Assembly (NCBI RefSeq): GCF_016863255.1
Contig: NZ_BOON01000060.1
Location: forward strand, 1 to 58,402
Direction: 5' to 3'
Source of the DNA: Planosporangium mesophilum
GTDB taxonomy: Bacteria > Actinomycetota > Actinomycetes > Mycobacteriales > Micromonosporaceae
Length of the DNA stretch: 58,402 bases
The translations under genes were made by a program, and so were the position numbers. Shown here piece after piece: positions 34,536 through 43,232 of this stretch. Within the stretch, counting starts at the first letter, position 1, and each line of letters opens with the position of its first letter. A model generated the notes under the pieces. The model made no database searches and was not told where the DNA came from. It was given only the letters and a program-made list of their open reading frames with translations.

Positions 34536-35210
34536 TCAGTGCACGCAAACGGCGGTGAGCAGCGCGTCGAGCGGCCGCGGTAAGGTGTCTCGGCCAACTG
34601 CCGCCTCGACGAGCAACCGGGCGTAGCGCAACTTGCGGCGCGAACCGCTGCCCAAGAACCGCCGTATCTGCACTTCGGGCTGCCGGCCGCGCCAGGCGGG
34701 CTGGCTCTGCAACGAGTGGAACGACCCGAGGTCGCCCTGTGAGTCGAGGAGTGCTTCGACCCCTGCGGTGCCCACGGCGCGGATCAGCTCGTCCTCCAGA
34801 TCGTCAACGCAGACGTAGAACCCGAGGTCCTCCAGGTCGGCCCGCGTACGGGGTGAGCCGACATTGGCGAGGACCAGTCCCCGCCGGAATATCTCTGCCT
34901 CATGCAGGTCGCACAGACCGGCAAGTCGCGCCTGGGTACGCAGGGGGCCGAACCTGGTCAGGAAACGGCCAATCGCGTGCGCTCCGCCGATCGGCACGAT
35001 CACCACCCGCTCCGCCTCGAGATCCCGGCCACGGCACACCGCAGCCGTTTCCAACGCGATCTGGTCGCTGATGCCCTCGACAAGCACCACGGCCACGGCG
35101 TCATCGACCTTTGCCAGGGCGCGCGCCGTTGCCCGGATCGGAGCGGCAGGGCCACTCACGTAGCCATCGAGTGTTCTGCGGGCAAGCTCACGGCGATGGG
35201 CGACATCCAT
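34536..35210 (-). CDS. Stand-alone TOPRIM domain protein (OLD-like)
   Basis: 224 residues from ATG 35210, chosen because GGGAGA lies six bases upstream; an ATG at 35252 is poorly placed. The TOPRIM motif is seen as AVVLVEGISDQIALE (catalytic Glu) and the acidic pair in GLCDLHEAEIF, as in the C-terminal half of OLD-family nucleases, but the ATPase half is absent. Such proteins are widespread in actinobacteria and are thought to be nucleotidyl-transferase/hydrolase enzymes. It is not clearly linked to the dehydrogenases downstream. Confidence 0.82.
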   Translation of the reverse strand: MDVAHRRELARRTLDGYVSGPAAPIRATARALAKVDDAVAVVLVEGISDQIALETAAVCRGRDLEAERVVIVPIGGAHAIGRFLTRFGPLRTQARLAGLCDLHEAEIFRRGLVLANVGSPRTRADLEDLGFYVCVDDLEDELIRAVGTAGVEALLDSQGDLGSFHSLQSQPAWRGRQPEVQIRRFLGSGSRRKLRYARLLVEAAVGRDTLPRPLDALLTAVCVH

Positions 35211-35443
35211 GGTCGTCTCCCGGTCCAGTGGCTGTTCGAAGACGTCATCCAACGTGGCCCGGCCTCACGCGGCTCGTTCTTGACGATCGAGAAACATACG
35301 GGCCCGTCGGGTCGTGGCCATGGCCGCCATCGTCGGCGAAGCGCAAGGCAGCCCACAAGCGATTAACCACACCCGCGCTCACCGCCGCCACGGCGTTACA
35401 CACTCATCCGCATGAACCCAGAGCCGGCCGGACAGCCCACCGT

Positions 35444-35614
35444 GACGGCAAGTGCCGACGGGCCGTCCGCGACTACGAACGGCTACCCGACCACCACGCC
35501 ACGATGGTCCAACGGACCATGATCATCTTGATGACCCGCCGCCTTGCCCGCCACCAAACACCTGAAACCCTTATTTGCCAGGCTCTTAGGCCTCCGGTGC
35601 CGCAATCTGGATGA
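35444..35614 (+). pseudogene. IS5-type transposase C-terminal remnant
   Basis: The frame reads CRRAVRDYERLPDHHATMV followed by IILMTRRLAR, matching the end of IS5-group transposases (the segment after the last catalytic Glu, where the family has a VRDYE...MI...LMxRRL pattern). Nothing upstream in this frame forms a transposase core, so only the 3' end remains. Terminal repeats were not found. Confidence 0.65.
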
Positions 35615-35975
35615 GGTTGCCGCACGTGTCGTCGAACACTGCGGTCATTGTGCCGCCCATGCTCAGCGGCTCCTGAGTGAAGATCACGCCGAGCCCTTTC
35701 AATCGCTCGTACTCAGCGGGCACGTCCTTCACGCTGAACATCGTGAAGGGAATCCCGTCTGCTACAAGTGCTCTCTTGAACGTTGCCGCCGCCGGATGCT
35801 GGTCGGGCTCGAGGACGAGTTCCACACCGTCGGGGTCTTCCGGAGCCACCACGGTCAGCCACCGGAACTCTCCCAGTGGGATCTCGGTCTTCTTCACAAA
35901 GCCGAGCACGCCGGTATAGAAGGCCAATGCCTTGTCCTGGTCGTCGACCAAGATGCTCATGTGTCCGATGCGCAT
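35586..35975 (-). CDS. VOC (glyoxalase-like) family protein
   Basis: 129 residues from ATG 35975, with GAGGG seven bases upstream. Vicinal oxygen chelate fold: MRIGHMSILVDDQDKALAFYTGVLGF at the start (His as first metal ligand), DGVELVLEPD (Glu), and the paired C-terminal VFDDTCGNLIQI with an Asn before LIQI. Function could be antibiotic or toxic-carbonyl resistance. It overlaps the upstream arsR gene by 19 bases, so they form an operon. Confidence 0.9.
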   Translation of the reverse strand: MRIGHMSILVDDQDKALAFYTGVLGFVKKTEIPLGEFRWLTVVAPEDPDGVELVLEPDQHPAAATFKRALVADGIPFTMFSVKDVPAEYERLKGLGVIFTQEPLSMGGTMTAVFDDTCGNLIQIAAPEA

Positions 35976-36241
35976 GGTCCTACCCTCCATCGCTGGTAGA
36001 TCTGTTGAAGGGGGGACGTGTCAAGGTCGATAAATATGTACCTGCCCTCGCGGCGCACCACTACCAGCCCAGCGTCCACCAGGACGGCGAGGTGCTGGGA
36101 GATGGCCTGCCGCGACGAGGTGAACCCTTTGCCAATCAGGCGGGTGCACAGCTCGAACAGGGTCTGGCCACTGCGATCCTGCAACTCGTCGAGGATGGCG
36201 CGCCGGGTGGGATCCGCAAGTGCCTTGTACACGTCGCCCAC
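35957..36241 (-). CDS. ArsR family transcriptional regulator
   Basis: 94 residues from GTG 36241 (VGDVYKALADPTRRAILDEL). Compact winged-helix ArsR with recognition helix SSRQAISQHLAVLVDAGLV and wing REGRYIFIDLD. No Cys metal site in the helix (the segment reads LFELCTRL with a single Cys), so it belongs to the ligand- or SRPBCC/VOC-linked ArsR group. The promoter places the start of transcription near the GTG, suggesting leaderless translation. It probably represses itself and the overlapping VOC gene. Confidence 0.88.
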   Translation of the reverse strand: MGDVYKALADPTRRAILDELQDRSGQTLFELCTRLIGKGFTSSRQAISQHLAVLVDAGLVVVRREGRYIFIDLDTSPLQQIYQRWRVGPCASDT

Positions 36242-36247
36242 GCCGGA

Positions 36248-36277
36248 ACGGTATGCAAGCAACTACTTGCATGTCAA
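36248..36277 (-). promoter_or_regulatory. Promoter and operator of arsR-VOC operon
   Basis: On the minus strand TTGACA (36277-36272) and TACCGT (36253-36248) are spaced 18 bases. Between them, ATGCAAG (36253-36259) and CTTGCAT (36266-36272) form a perfect 7-bp dyad that fills the spacer, an ideal operator position. The GTG start is seven bases past the -10. Confidence 0.65.
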
Positions 36278-36540
36278 GGTTGCGGATGAGGTCATCCGTG
36301 TCTGGCGGAGGAGTTGGCCCCAACCGGCGCCCCCTTCCTGCGGCGCGGTCGGAGCATCCACATCTCGGCACGACATGCCGCCGCGCCCGGCGGTCCAGTG
36401 CGCGGACAGCGGCTTTCTGCAGGATCGATGTCCGGCCAGACTCGGTCTAGATGCCCGGCGGGCCGCTCCCACGTTGCGGCTGCCCACCAACCACTGGACA
36501 TGCCCGTTGGCGCATTCAACCGACGACTGGGTGTGCGGCT

Positions 36541-37320
36541 TCACGCGGCAAGGTGGGTGATGAACCAGGCGGTGATCGCGTCGTCGACTAGCTTCGCTTC
36601 CGGCGTCTGTGGGGCCGGTTCCTCGCCCGGACGTTCGGCGAGCGGGTGCGCGAGGCCGGGCACCGTAATCAGGCTCGCCCCCGGCACCGTATCCGCCAGG
36701 GCGGCGGCGTCGATGCGAAACATCGGGAAGTCCTCGTCGCCGCTGACCACCAGCAGCGCCGTACCGTCGAGGTCTGCGGCGCGTGCGATGAAGTCCAGCC
36801 GGTCGGCGGCCGCCCGGGAGGCATCGTCCCACGGGTAGGGCGTGTCGGTCACGCCGGAGATGAGTGCGACGACGGACGACGCGCGGATGGCGGCGTTTAC
36901 CACGGCCAGCGCCGCCACCGGCACCACACCGCTCGCGGTCACGGTTAGGGCTACCGCCCCGCCCAGCGAAGCGCCGACGAGTCCGATCGGTGCGTCGGTG
37001 ATCGGGAACCGCGCGCGTAGGTCGACGAGGGCGGCCGGGAACTCGTCGACGGCCTGGCGCACCACCGGATCCACGTAGAGCATCATCGGATCGCGGCTAG
37101 ACAGTTCGTATCCCTCGGGATAGGCGCGGGCGCCACACCATGGCATGCCCAGATGGACTCGCCATGCGTCGACGCCGGCCAACGGCAACGCGGCGGCAAA
37201 CGCGGCATCGGTGCATGGCGCGTCCATCATGTGCCAGGTCACGACGAGCGGGGCGGGCCCGCCGCCGACTGGCGGCAGCGCGGTGAACGGAACGCCCGCA
37301 GCGGTACCGGTGACGATCAT
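36541..37320 (-). CDS. Alpha/beta hydrolase
   Basis: 259 residues. Nucleophile elbow GLVGASLGGAVA (about residue 116), acid-loop region LLVVSGDEDFPMF (about 191) and His in VPGLAHPLAE (about 228). N-terminal strand PLVVTWHMMDAP with an HM oxyanion region. Dienelactone-hydrolase-like or carboxylesterase; substrate unknown. The start ATG 37320 sits next to an open region without an obvious ribosome site. Confidence 0.85.
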   Translation of the reverse strand: MIVTGTAAGVPFTALPPVGGGPAPLVVTWHMMDAPCTDAAFAAALPLAGVDAWRVHLGMPWCGARAYPEGYELSSRDPMMLYVDPVVRQAVDEFPAALVDLRARFPITDAPIGLVGASLGGAVALTVTASGVVPVAALAVVNAAIRASSVVALISGVTDTPYPWDDASRAAADRLDFIARAADLDGTALLVVSGDEDFPMFRIDAAALADTVPGASLITVPGLAHPLAERPGEEPAPQTPEAKLVDDAITAWFITHLAA

Positions 37321-37646
37321 GCGCCTACGTTAGGCGCCCGACCACGCTCGCACCTCCCCGTCCGGATCCGCTGACAGCGAACGGGCGTCGGCCGTCGTAC
37401 GCCCCGGCGGGAGTCAAGGGTTGGGTCCGCTTCGGGCTCCGGGGCGGTGGGACCGCGGAGGAGACGACCGGCGTGATGCAGGCGCGGGATGGTCACGGGT
37501 TGCGCGCACTGGTCGGCGTCCCGATGCAGCTCCGAGTCTTCTACCGGTGCCACCGGACGTCACGAGGTGTTGGGCCGGTCCCACGACACAAGTCCGCCCG
37601 CCTTCAGCTCGCGGATGGCGCTGCTGGCAATCCGGCGCGGTACTGG
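37321..37646. other. Intergenic region, no confident gene
   Basis: About 325 bases. Several short frames are open but show no family features; no strong hairpin or transposon end was recognised. Confidence 0.4.
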
Positions 37647-38141
37647 TCAGCGCGGCCGATGGGTTCGCTTCGCTGGTGGGTGGGGCGGTGGCGGGGGGAT
37701 GGTGGCCAGGTCTGGTGGCCGGTCGGGCCAGACCAGCAGTACCTGGCAGGGGGCGTGGTCGATGACGAACCGGGTGGCGTGGCCGAGGCTGCGTGGTCCG
37801 AGACTGGTGTGGTCTCCGTCGCGGGCCAGGACGAGGATGTCGGTGTCCGCGCTGGCGGCGACGGCTTCGCGTTCGGGGCGGCCGCGCCGGCCGAGTCGGG
37901 CGGTGGGCCGGCCGAGCCGGGCGGCGGCCGCGTCCAGTAGTGCGTGCTGGGCATCGGCGAGCGTGTCAGGCGCGGCGAGGGGTTTGCCCCGGCCCAGGAG
38001 GGCGGTGGGCGGTACGGCGAGCACTTCGGCGATGGCCGGGTCGATGATGTGCAGGAGTGTGATCTGGCCGTCGAGGAGGTCGCGGGCGGCGTCCACGCAG
38101 GCCTCCCAGGTACCTTCGGTGAGCCAGACCAGGATCTTCAC
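37647..38141 (-). CDS. Universal stress protein (UspA-like)
   Basis: 164 residues from GTG 38141, with AAGGAGG five bases upstream. MKILVWLTEGTWE start, ITLLHIIDPA, and DTDILVLARDGD in the C-terminal half followed by LGHATRFVIDHAPCQVLLVWP. The ATP-binding G-2x-G-9x-G(S/T) motif is modified (GPRSLGHAT), so nucleotide binding is uncertain. It has a long Pro-rich C-terminal tail. Gene order with the permease 10 bases upstream indicates an operon. Confidence 0.8.
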   Translation of the reverse strand: MKILVWLTEGTWEACVDAARDLLDGQITLLHIIDPAIAEVLAVPPTALLGRGKPLAAPDTLADAQHALLDAAAARLGRPTARLGRRGRPEREAVAASADTDILVLARDGDHTSLGPRSLGHATRFVIDHAPCQVLLVWPDRPPDLATIPPPPPHPPAKRTHRPR

Positions 38142-38151
38142 CGCGGCCTCC

Positions 38152-39444
38152 TTATGACACCCCAAAGACTCGCAGACCGAGCCACAGCGCCGCCACTGCT
38201 ACGGCCAGGCCGGCCGGCACGGTCAACGCGCCGAGGCGCAGGAACTCGCCGGTGGCGGGGGAGTGGTCGTGGGCGTGCAGGACCTGGCGCCACAGCAGGG
38301 TGGCCAGCGACCCGACGTAGGTCAGGTTCGGGCCGATGTTGACCCCGAGCAGGACCGCGAGCACCAGACCGGGTGTGTGCGCCACCGGTGGGACCAGCAT
38401 CAGGGTGGCGGGCAGGTTGTTGAGCAGGTTGGCCAGGATCGCGGCGAGCGCGGCCATGGCGAGCAGGCCGGGCAGGTCGGCGTGGTGCGGGGTGAGCCGG
38501 TCGACCAGGGCGCCGAAGCCGGTGCGGCTGACTGCGAGCACCACAATGCCGAGAGCGAACACGAACGCGCAGAACGCCGGGTTGGCCGCGACGACCAGCG
38601 ACCAGATTTCACGCAGCCGGGTGGGATGGTTGGTCACGCGGTCACTCCCGCCGGGTGTGCCCGAGCGGCGCAGCGCCCGTCGCCCGCCGAGGATCAGCGC
38701 GCCGGCCAGCGCAATCCAGGCCGGATGGATGCCGAGGGGCTCGGAGGCGGCGAAGCCGGCAAGGGTGGCGGTGAGCACGGTGAGTGCGAAGCGGGGAGCG
38801 CGTACCGGCGCTGCGGGTTGAGGGTGGGCCGGGGTGGCGAGGTCGTCGGCGAAGAACCACCGGAAGATCAGGTATTCGACGGCGATGACGGCCAGCCAGG
38901 GCAGTGCCATCAGCTTGGCGAACGTCAGGAAGCCCAGGCCGCTGGCGGCGACGGCGAGCAGGTTGGTCAGGTTCGATACGGGCAGCAGCAGCGACGCCGA
39001 GTTGGCCAGGTGGGTGCAGGCGTAGACGTGCGGCTTGGGGCGTGCCCCTACGCCTGCGGCGGTGGCGAACACGATCGGGGTGAGCAGCACGATGGTGGCG
39101 TCCAGGCTCAAGACCGCGGTGACCGCGGCGGCGATCGCGAACACGACGGCAAGCAGGCGGCGCGGGGATCCGCCGCTGTATCGGGCTGCGGCGGCCCCGG
39201 CGTAGCGGAACACGCCCTCGGTGTCGGCGAGGTGGGCCAGTACCAGGATCGCGGCCAGGAACCCGACGGTCGGGCCGAGCAGCATCAACTCGTGCACCGC
39301 AGCCGGCCAGGGCACCAGACCCGAGGCGATGACCAGCACTGCGGCCGGTACCGCAGCCGCCGCCTCCGGCAGCCGCCACGGCCGCGCCACCGCGAAGGCG
39401 AGCACGCCCAACAGCAGCGCCACCGTGACAGCGGTGCTCACCAC
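38152..39444 (-). CDS. ArsB/SLC13-type permease
   Basis: About 430 residues with 11-12 hydrophobic helices. The ion-transporter superfamily marks are SNLTNLLAVAASGL (about residue 157) and NLLNNLPATLML (about 345), the two re-entrant N-rich motifs of ArsB and related permeases. LSLDATIVLLTPIVF is also typical. GTG at 39444 or 39441 starts it; AAGGGG lies just upstream. Substrate may be arsenite or a carboxylate; ars resistance genes are absent, so arsenite is not assumed. Co-transcribed with a universal stress protein. Confidence 0.85.
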   Translation of the reverse strand: MVSTAVTVALLLGVLAFAVARPWRLPEAAAAVPAAVLVIASGLVPWPAAVHELMLLGPTVGFLAAILVLAHLADTEGVFRYAGAAAARYSGGSPRRLLAVVFAIAAAVTAVLSLDATIVLLTPIVFATAAGVGARPKPHVYACTHLANSASLLLPVSNLTNLLAVAASGLGFLTFAKLMALPWLAVIAVEYLIFRWFFADDLATPAHPQPAAPVRAPRFALTVLTATLAGFAASEPLGIHPAWIALAGALILGGRRALRRSGTPGGSDRVTNHPTRLREIWSLVVAANPAFCAFVFALGIVVLAVSRTGFGALVDRLTPHHADLPGLLAMAALAAILANLLNNLPATLMLVPPVAHTPGLVLAVLLGVNIGPNLTYVGSLATLLWRQVLHAHDHSPATGEFLRLGALTVPAGLAVAVAALWLGLRVFGVS

Positions 39445-39637
39445 CCGCCCCTTACGCGCATCCAGCCACTCACGCTTGAGCAGGCTACGCCCAACTCGAA
39501 CCCGTTCAGAGAAACACGTCTCGGGTGGTGAACGCGTTCGCGGTGCTGCGCCTGCTGCCGATGAGCAATCGGGACAAGTTCCGTTGGCTGCCTGCCCGCA
39601 CGAGGTGCGGCAGATGGGAGCCTGCGTAAGCCTGGAC

Positions 39638-40080
39638 TCACCGTCGTAGCTCGGCCACCTTGCCCAGCCGCTCGAGCAGTCCGGGCAGGTCGCCGGTGGT
39701 CAGCGCGGCGAGGAACCGCTCGACCACCTGCTGCTGTTCGGTGCGGCTCACCGACATCCGCGGCCGGCGCGCCGCCACGTGCTTGCGGGCCCGTGTCGCG
39801 ATCTGGCGCACCGCCGCTGGCGACTTGTCCAGCGCCTCGGCGATCTCGTCGTAGGGCACGTCGAAGACCTCGCGGAGCACGAAGACCGCGCGCTCCGTCG
39901 GAAGCAGCGTCTGGAGTACCGCCAGCATGGCGATCGACACGCTCTCGGCGAGCTCGACGTCCTCGGCGACGTCCGGGCTGGTCAGCACGGGCTCGGGCAG
40001 CCACTCGCCCACGTACTCCTCGCGCTGCCGCGCGAGCGTGCGCAGCCGGTTGAGGCAGAGTCGGGTCTCTGTTCGTCGTT
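39638..40080 (-). pseudogene. Truncated SigJ-like ECF sigma factor
   Basis: Readable from ETRLCLNRLRTLARQREEYVGEWLPEP through LLPTERAVFVLREVFDVPYDEIAEAL and AAVRQIATRARKHV, i.e. the end of region 2 through region 4 of a SigJ-type ECF sigma factor (with linker). Region 2 is missing, replaced upstream by an IS1380-like fragment, and the C-terminal SnoaL-like domain is cut off (stop after KVAELRR). It is truncated at both ends and unlikely to be active. Confidence 0.75.
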
Positions 40081-40190
40081 GACGGCGTCGCTGCACTCGA
40101 TCCTGGTCCAGGCGTCCTGGGGAATCGAGGCGATCGCGGTCTTGACCTTGGCGTCCAAGCGCACGAGGACCGGGCCCGTCGACCGGCCAC
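40060..40190 (-). mobile_element. IS1380-type transposase fragment
   Basis: A minus-strand frame reads VLVRLDAKVKTAIASIPQDAWTRI, matching the IS1380 transposase region where a reading of LD-KV--AIA-IPEDAW is conserved. Flanking parts of the transposase and terminal repeats are not present. It abuts the sigma-factor fragment, suggesting that an old insertion and deletion removed the 5' end of the sigma gene. Confidence 0.65.
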
Positions 40191-40346
40191 GCGCGCCACC
40201 CGGGTACATCGGTGATCTTCCGCGTGTGAGCGATGTGCGAGCAACAGTCGGTGAGCTACCGTGCGCGATGGTGCGTACCCGTGATCGTCGAGCGAGATCA
40301 CGACGGCCCGTGTGATCGGACTTTCCGGCACCCACAGGCCCGGGAT

Positions 40347-40387
40347 CCGGGTCAGGCGGGTTCGATTCCCTTCCACCTCCGCCACCA
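40347..40387 (+). other. tRNA/tmRNA 3'-end-like segment
   Basis: GGGTTCGATTCCC followed by a run ending CTCCGCCACCA resembles the T arm and CCA end of a tRNA or tmRNA. The spacing between T loop and 3' end is four bases too long and no matching 5' acceptor strand or anticodon arm was found, so it is not a functional tRNA. It may be an integration-site remnant. Confidence 0.25.
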
Positions 40388-40437
40388 GTACGTGGGGTTC
40401 GTCGCGCACGGCTGGCGCCCGCCCTTGCCCGGGCGAT

Positions 40438-42039
40438 CTACGCCTGCGGGGCAGGAAGAATGCTCTCCTCGTGGTCAAGTTCGCGTTCCAGAATGCGCAT
40501 GTCAGCGTCGGAGAGCCGGCCCGCGTCGCGCCAGGCGAGCAGTTCCTCCCGCTCGGCGGCGATCATCTCGCGTCGTGCGTGGAGCGCGGCGTGGTAGTGG
40601 CCGTTCACGGGTAGGGTCTCGTCCTCGATCGAGGACAACAGCGCCACCCGGTCGGTGTATCGCTTGTGGCGGGCCTCCGCGGCGCGGCGCAGTGGCGTGA
40701 TCACCGGTTGCAGCTCGGGGTCGGCGTCGGACAGCTCCGTCAGCCGCTCCAGGGCAGCTCGCACCGCGGCTGCTCGGGCCTGGTTGCGTGTCAGCGCCCG
40801 GATCACCTGGGTTCCGGGCAGGTTCAGGCGGCGTACCAGCGGAGCGAAGGTCAGGCCCTGGCCGATCAGGGTGACCAGAACGACCAGGTAGGCGCAGAAC
40901 AGCAGCAGGTCGCGGGCAGGGGTGGTGGCGGGCAGCGTGAACGCCGCGGCCAGGGTGATCACACCTCGGGTACCGGCCCAGCTCAGCGCGAGCAGTTCAC
41001 GTCCGGACAGCGGTGGGTTGCCGCCTTGTGGATCGCCACCGAGTCGGGCGTGCATCCTGGCGGGCAGGTGTGCGCTGACCAGCAGCCACAGCGGTCGTAC
41101 GAGCAGCACGGTGCCGACGGTCACCGCGGCCGCGGAGACGATGGTGCCGGTCGAGTAGGCGCCCAGGCCGCGAATCACCGCTGGCAGTTGCTGGCCGATG
41201 AGTACGAACACGTAGCCCTCGAGCAGGAACTCCACCAGGTGCCAGACGGCGCGCGTCTGCAGTCGGGCGCGGCTGGACTGCAGTGACGGGCTACGGTGGC
41301 CAAGCCACAGGCCAGCCACGACGACGGCCAGTACGCCCGAGGTGTGCAGCTCCTCGGCAACCAGGTAGACGGCGAACGGGGTGGCCAGCGACATCACGTT
41401 GTCGATCAGTGGATCCGTGATCAGGGCCCGGACGCGGGCGATGAGGAGCGCCGCGATCGCGCCACAGGCCAGCCCGCCGGCCGCGACGAGCAGGAACTGG
41501 CCGACCGCATGGCCCACGGAGAAGGAACCACTCACTGCCGCGGCAACCGCGACCTGCAGGATGGTCAGGGCGGTGGCGTCATTGAGCAGCCCTTCCCCTT
41601 CCACCAGGGTGATCAGCCGTGGGGACAGGCCAGCGCGCCGGCCGATCGACAGCGCCGCCACCGGGTCCGGTGGGGCGACCGCAGCGCCGATCGCGATCCC
41701 CACCGCCAATGGAATGGTGGCCACGACTGCGTTGAGCCCGGCTCCGACAATGAGCGCGGTGGCCAGCACCAGGCCCACCGACAGGCCGATGACCGTGCGC
41801 GCGTTGTTGCGCAGTGCGGTCAGGCTCGACTCCAGGGCAGCGGCGTACAGCAGCGGGGGAATGACGACGTAGAGCACGACGTGCGGGTCGAGCGGGAGAT
41901 TCGTACCCGGCAGGAAGCCGTAGGCGATGCCGGCGACGACCAGCAGTACCGAAGCCGGTAGGCCGCTGCGCTGCGCCACGGCGTTGGCCGCCATCACCAC
42001 GACCAGCCCGCCGAGTACCAGCGCTATCGTCTCGACCAT
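40438..42039 (-). CDS. CPA1 family Na+/H+ antiporter (second copy)
   Basis: 533 residues from ATG 42039, with AAGGA seven bases upstream. Twelve or so helices; signatures VVIPPLLYAAALESS, GAAVAPPDPVAALSI and EGEGLLNDATALTI. The Asp pair of the ion site is present as PPDP and NDAT. A helical, charged C-terminal tail (about 420-533) follows the membrane part. It is related to but clearly distinct from the antiporter at 11911-13497; both should move Na+ or K+ against protons. Confidence 0.9.
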   Translation of the reverse strand: MVETIALVLGGLVVVMAANAVAQRSGLPASVLLVVAGIAYGFLPGTNLPLDPHVVLYVVIPPLLYAAALESSLTALRNNARTVIGLSVGLVLATALIVGAGLNAVVATIPLAVGIAIGAAVAPPDPVAALSIGRRAGLSPRLITLVEGEGLLNDATALTILQVAVAAAVSGSFSVGHAVGQFLLVAAGGLACGAIAALLIARVRALITDPLIDNVMSLATPFAVYLVAEELHTSGVLAVVVAGLWLGHRSPSLQSSRARLQTRAVWHLVEFLLEGYVFVLIGQQLPAVIRGLGAYSTGTIVSAAAVTVGTVLLVRPLWLLVSAHLPARMHARLGGDPQGGNPPLSGRELLALSWAGTRGVITLAAAFTLPATTPARDLLLFCAYLVVLVTLIGQGLTFAPLVRRLNLPGTQVIRALTRNQARAAAVRAALERLTELSDADPELQPVITPLRRAAEARHKRYTDRVALLSSIEDETLPVNGHYHAALHARREMIAAEREELLAWRDAGRLSDADMRILERELDHEESILPAPQA

Positions 42040-42228
42040 CAAACTATCCTTCCGATCGAACTTCAGCACTGGCATGCACCGAACTGGCACGTCGGCGTGC
42101 TGCGGGGGTCGGGTTCTGCGTCCGTGAGGCACGGCAGGCGCCGGCCGCGCTCCGCGCGCTGGCCCGGGCCGGCGTGAGAGCGCACGTGGCTCTGCCCACC
42201 GCCCGCAGCGGTGAGCCGGCGAAGATGT

Positions 42229-42597
42229 TCAGACCAGACGTGGCGGGGCGCGCCCGCGCGCCGCCGCCCACGACGCGGCGGGCAGCAGCCACGGCGATGA
42301 CGCCGTCTTTGGCCAGACCCGGGAGAGCAACGCGGCCAACAGCGCCGACAGGACGGCCATGAACAGCAGTACCGGGCCGTTGTCGCGGCTCGTCGTCAGT
42401 CGAGGTTGACCGTCTCCCATGCCGGCGCCTGAGGAGGCGCTGACCGCATCGGCGAGCATGACGGCTGACAGCGACCGAGAGGTGTCACCGGGCCCGGTTC
42501 GGCCGCCGCCAGTCGGGCGGCATACGGCGGTGACGAAGGCCAGCAGCAGCACCAACAGTACGGCGGACAACCTCCACCGTACCTGCGTGCGCCGCAC
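42229..42597 (-). CDS. Small hypothetical membrane protein
   Basis: About 122 residues from GTG 42597, with GGGAG six bases upstream. Two hydrophobic segments (about 10-28 and 75-95) joined by a Gly/Ser-rich stretch. No family recognised. Its position 190 bases upstream of the antiporter, in the same direction, would allow co-transcription. Confidence 0.5.
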   Translation of the reverse strand: MRRTQVRWRLSAVLLVLLLAFVTAVCRPTGGGRTGPGDTSRSLSAVMLADAVSASSGAGMGDGQPRLTTSRDNGPVLLFMAVLSALLAALLSRVWPKTASSPWLLPAASWAAARGRAPPRLV

Positions 42598-43232
42598 CAA
42601 CGGCTCCCTTCGTCTATGTCGCTGTTGATCCCAACCCTACCGAGTCGTTGACGGGATCGATGGCGTCAACACCGATCCTGTCGGCTGCGACCGCCGTGCC
42701 AGGGGCGCATCGGGGGTGTACCGGCAGCCCGGTCCAGTACCGTTTGGGGTTCGAGGTGGAGGTGGGGACGGTGGCGGAGCGGGTGGCCCCGTAGCGTCGG
42801 CGGGCGGGTTGTCTGCCGACGCTGTTTTTGGCTCTGCTGCTCGCGATGCTGTCCGCGACCGTCAACCCCAAGATGGTGGACGCGCAGTCCGCCGCCCCGG
42901 CGGGTGTGGCGCTCAGCGGCGTGGTGGCTCCCGTCCAGCCCACCGGCGACCGGCGGCCGACCGGACGTCCGGCTGGTGGCCAAGCGCGGCGGTACCTGGA
43001 TCTCGGTGGCCTTCGCGGCCGCCGGATGCGTGGCCGCCTACCAGCCGTCGCCGCCCAAGGGCCGGTGGTCCGCCCCAGCCACCGAACATCACCGGTGCAA
43101 TGCCGGCCGAAGCGACACGTACCGGGGTCGGGGCCCGCCCGCGGTGGGTGACTCCCGCGTCCTGACCTGATCCGGGCACCTTCCCGACGCGCGGGGCGGC
43201 GCCCGCCTGTTCTCTTCGAGGAGACCATTTTC
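42598..43232. other. Gene-poor region
   Basis: About 635 bases with open frames on both strands but no convincing product. A plus-strand frame (from 42828) begins with a short hydrophobic run and then loses any protein-like character. Likely decayed sequence next to the sec remnant. Confidence 0.45.

Noticed and set aside
38152-39444. Arsenite efflux assignment for the permease
   Set aside because: Membrane motifs fit ArsB/SLC13 in general, but no arsenic resistance genes are nearby; substrate left open.
40315-40390. A full tRNA gene ending in GCCACCA
   Set aside because: T loop to 3' end spacing is wrong, and no acceptor 5' strand or anticodon arm could be found.
42828-43151. Plus-strand frame with a short hydrophobic start
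   Set aside because: After the first 20 residues it is Pro/Arg-rich without any recognisable domain, and lies in decayed sequence.
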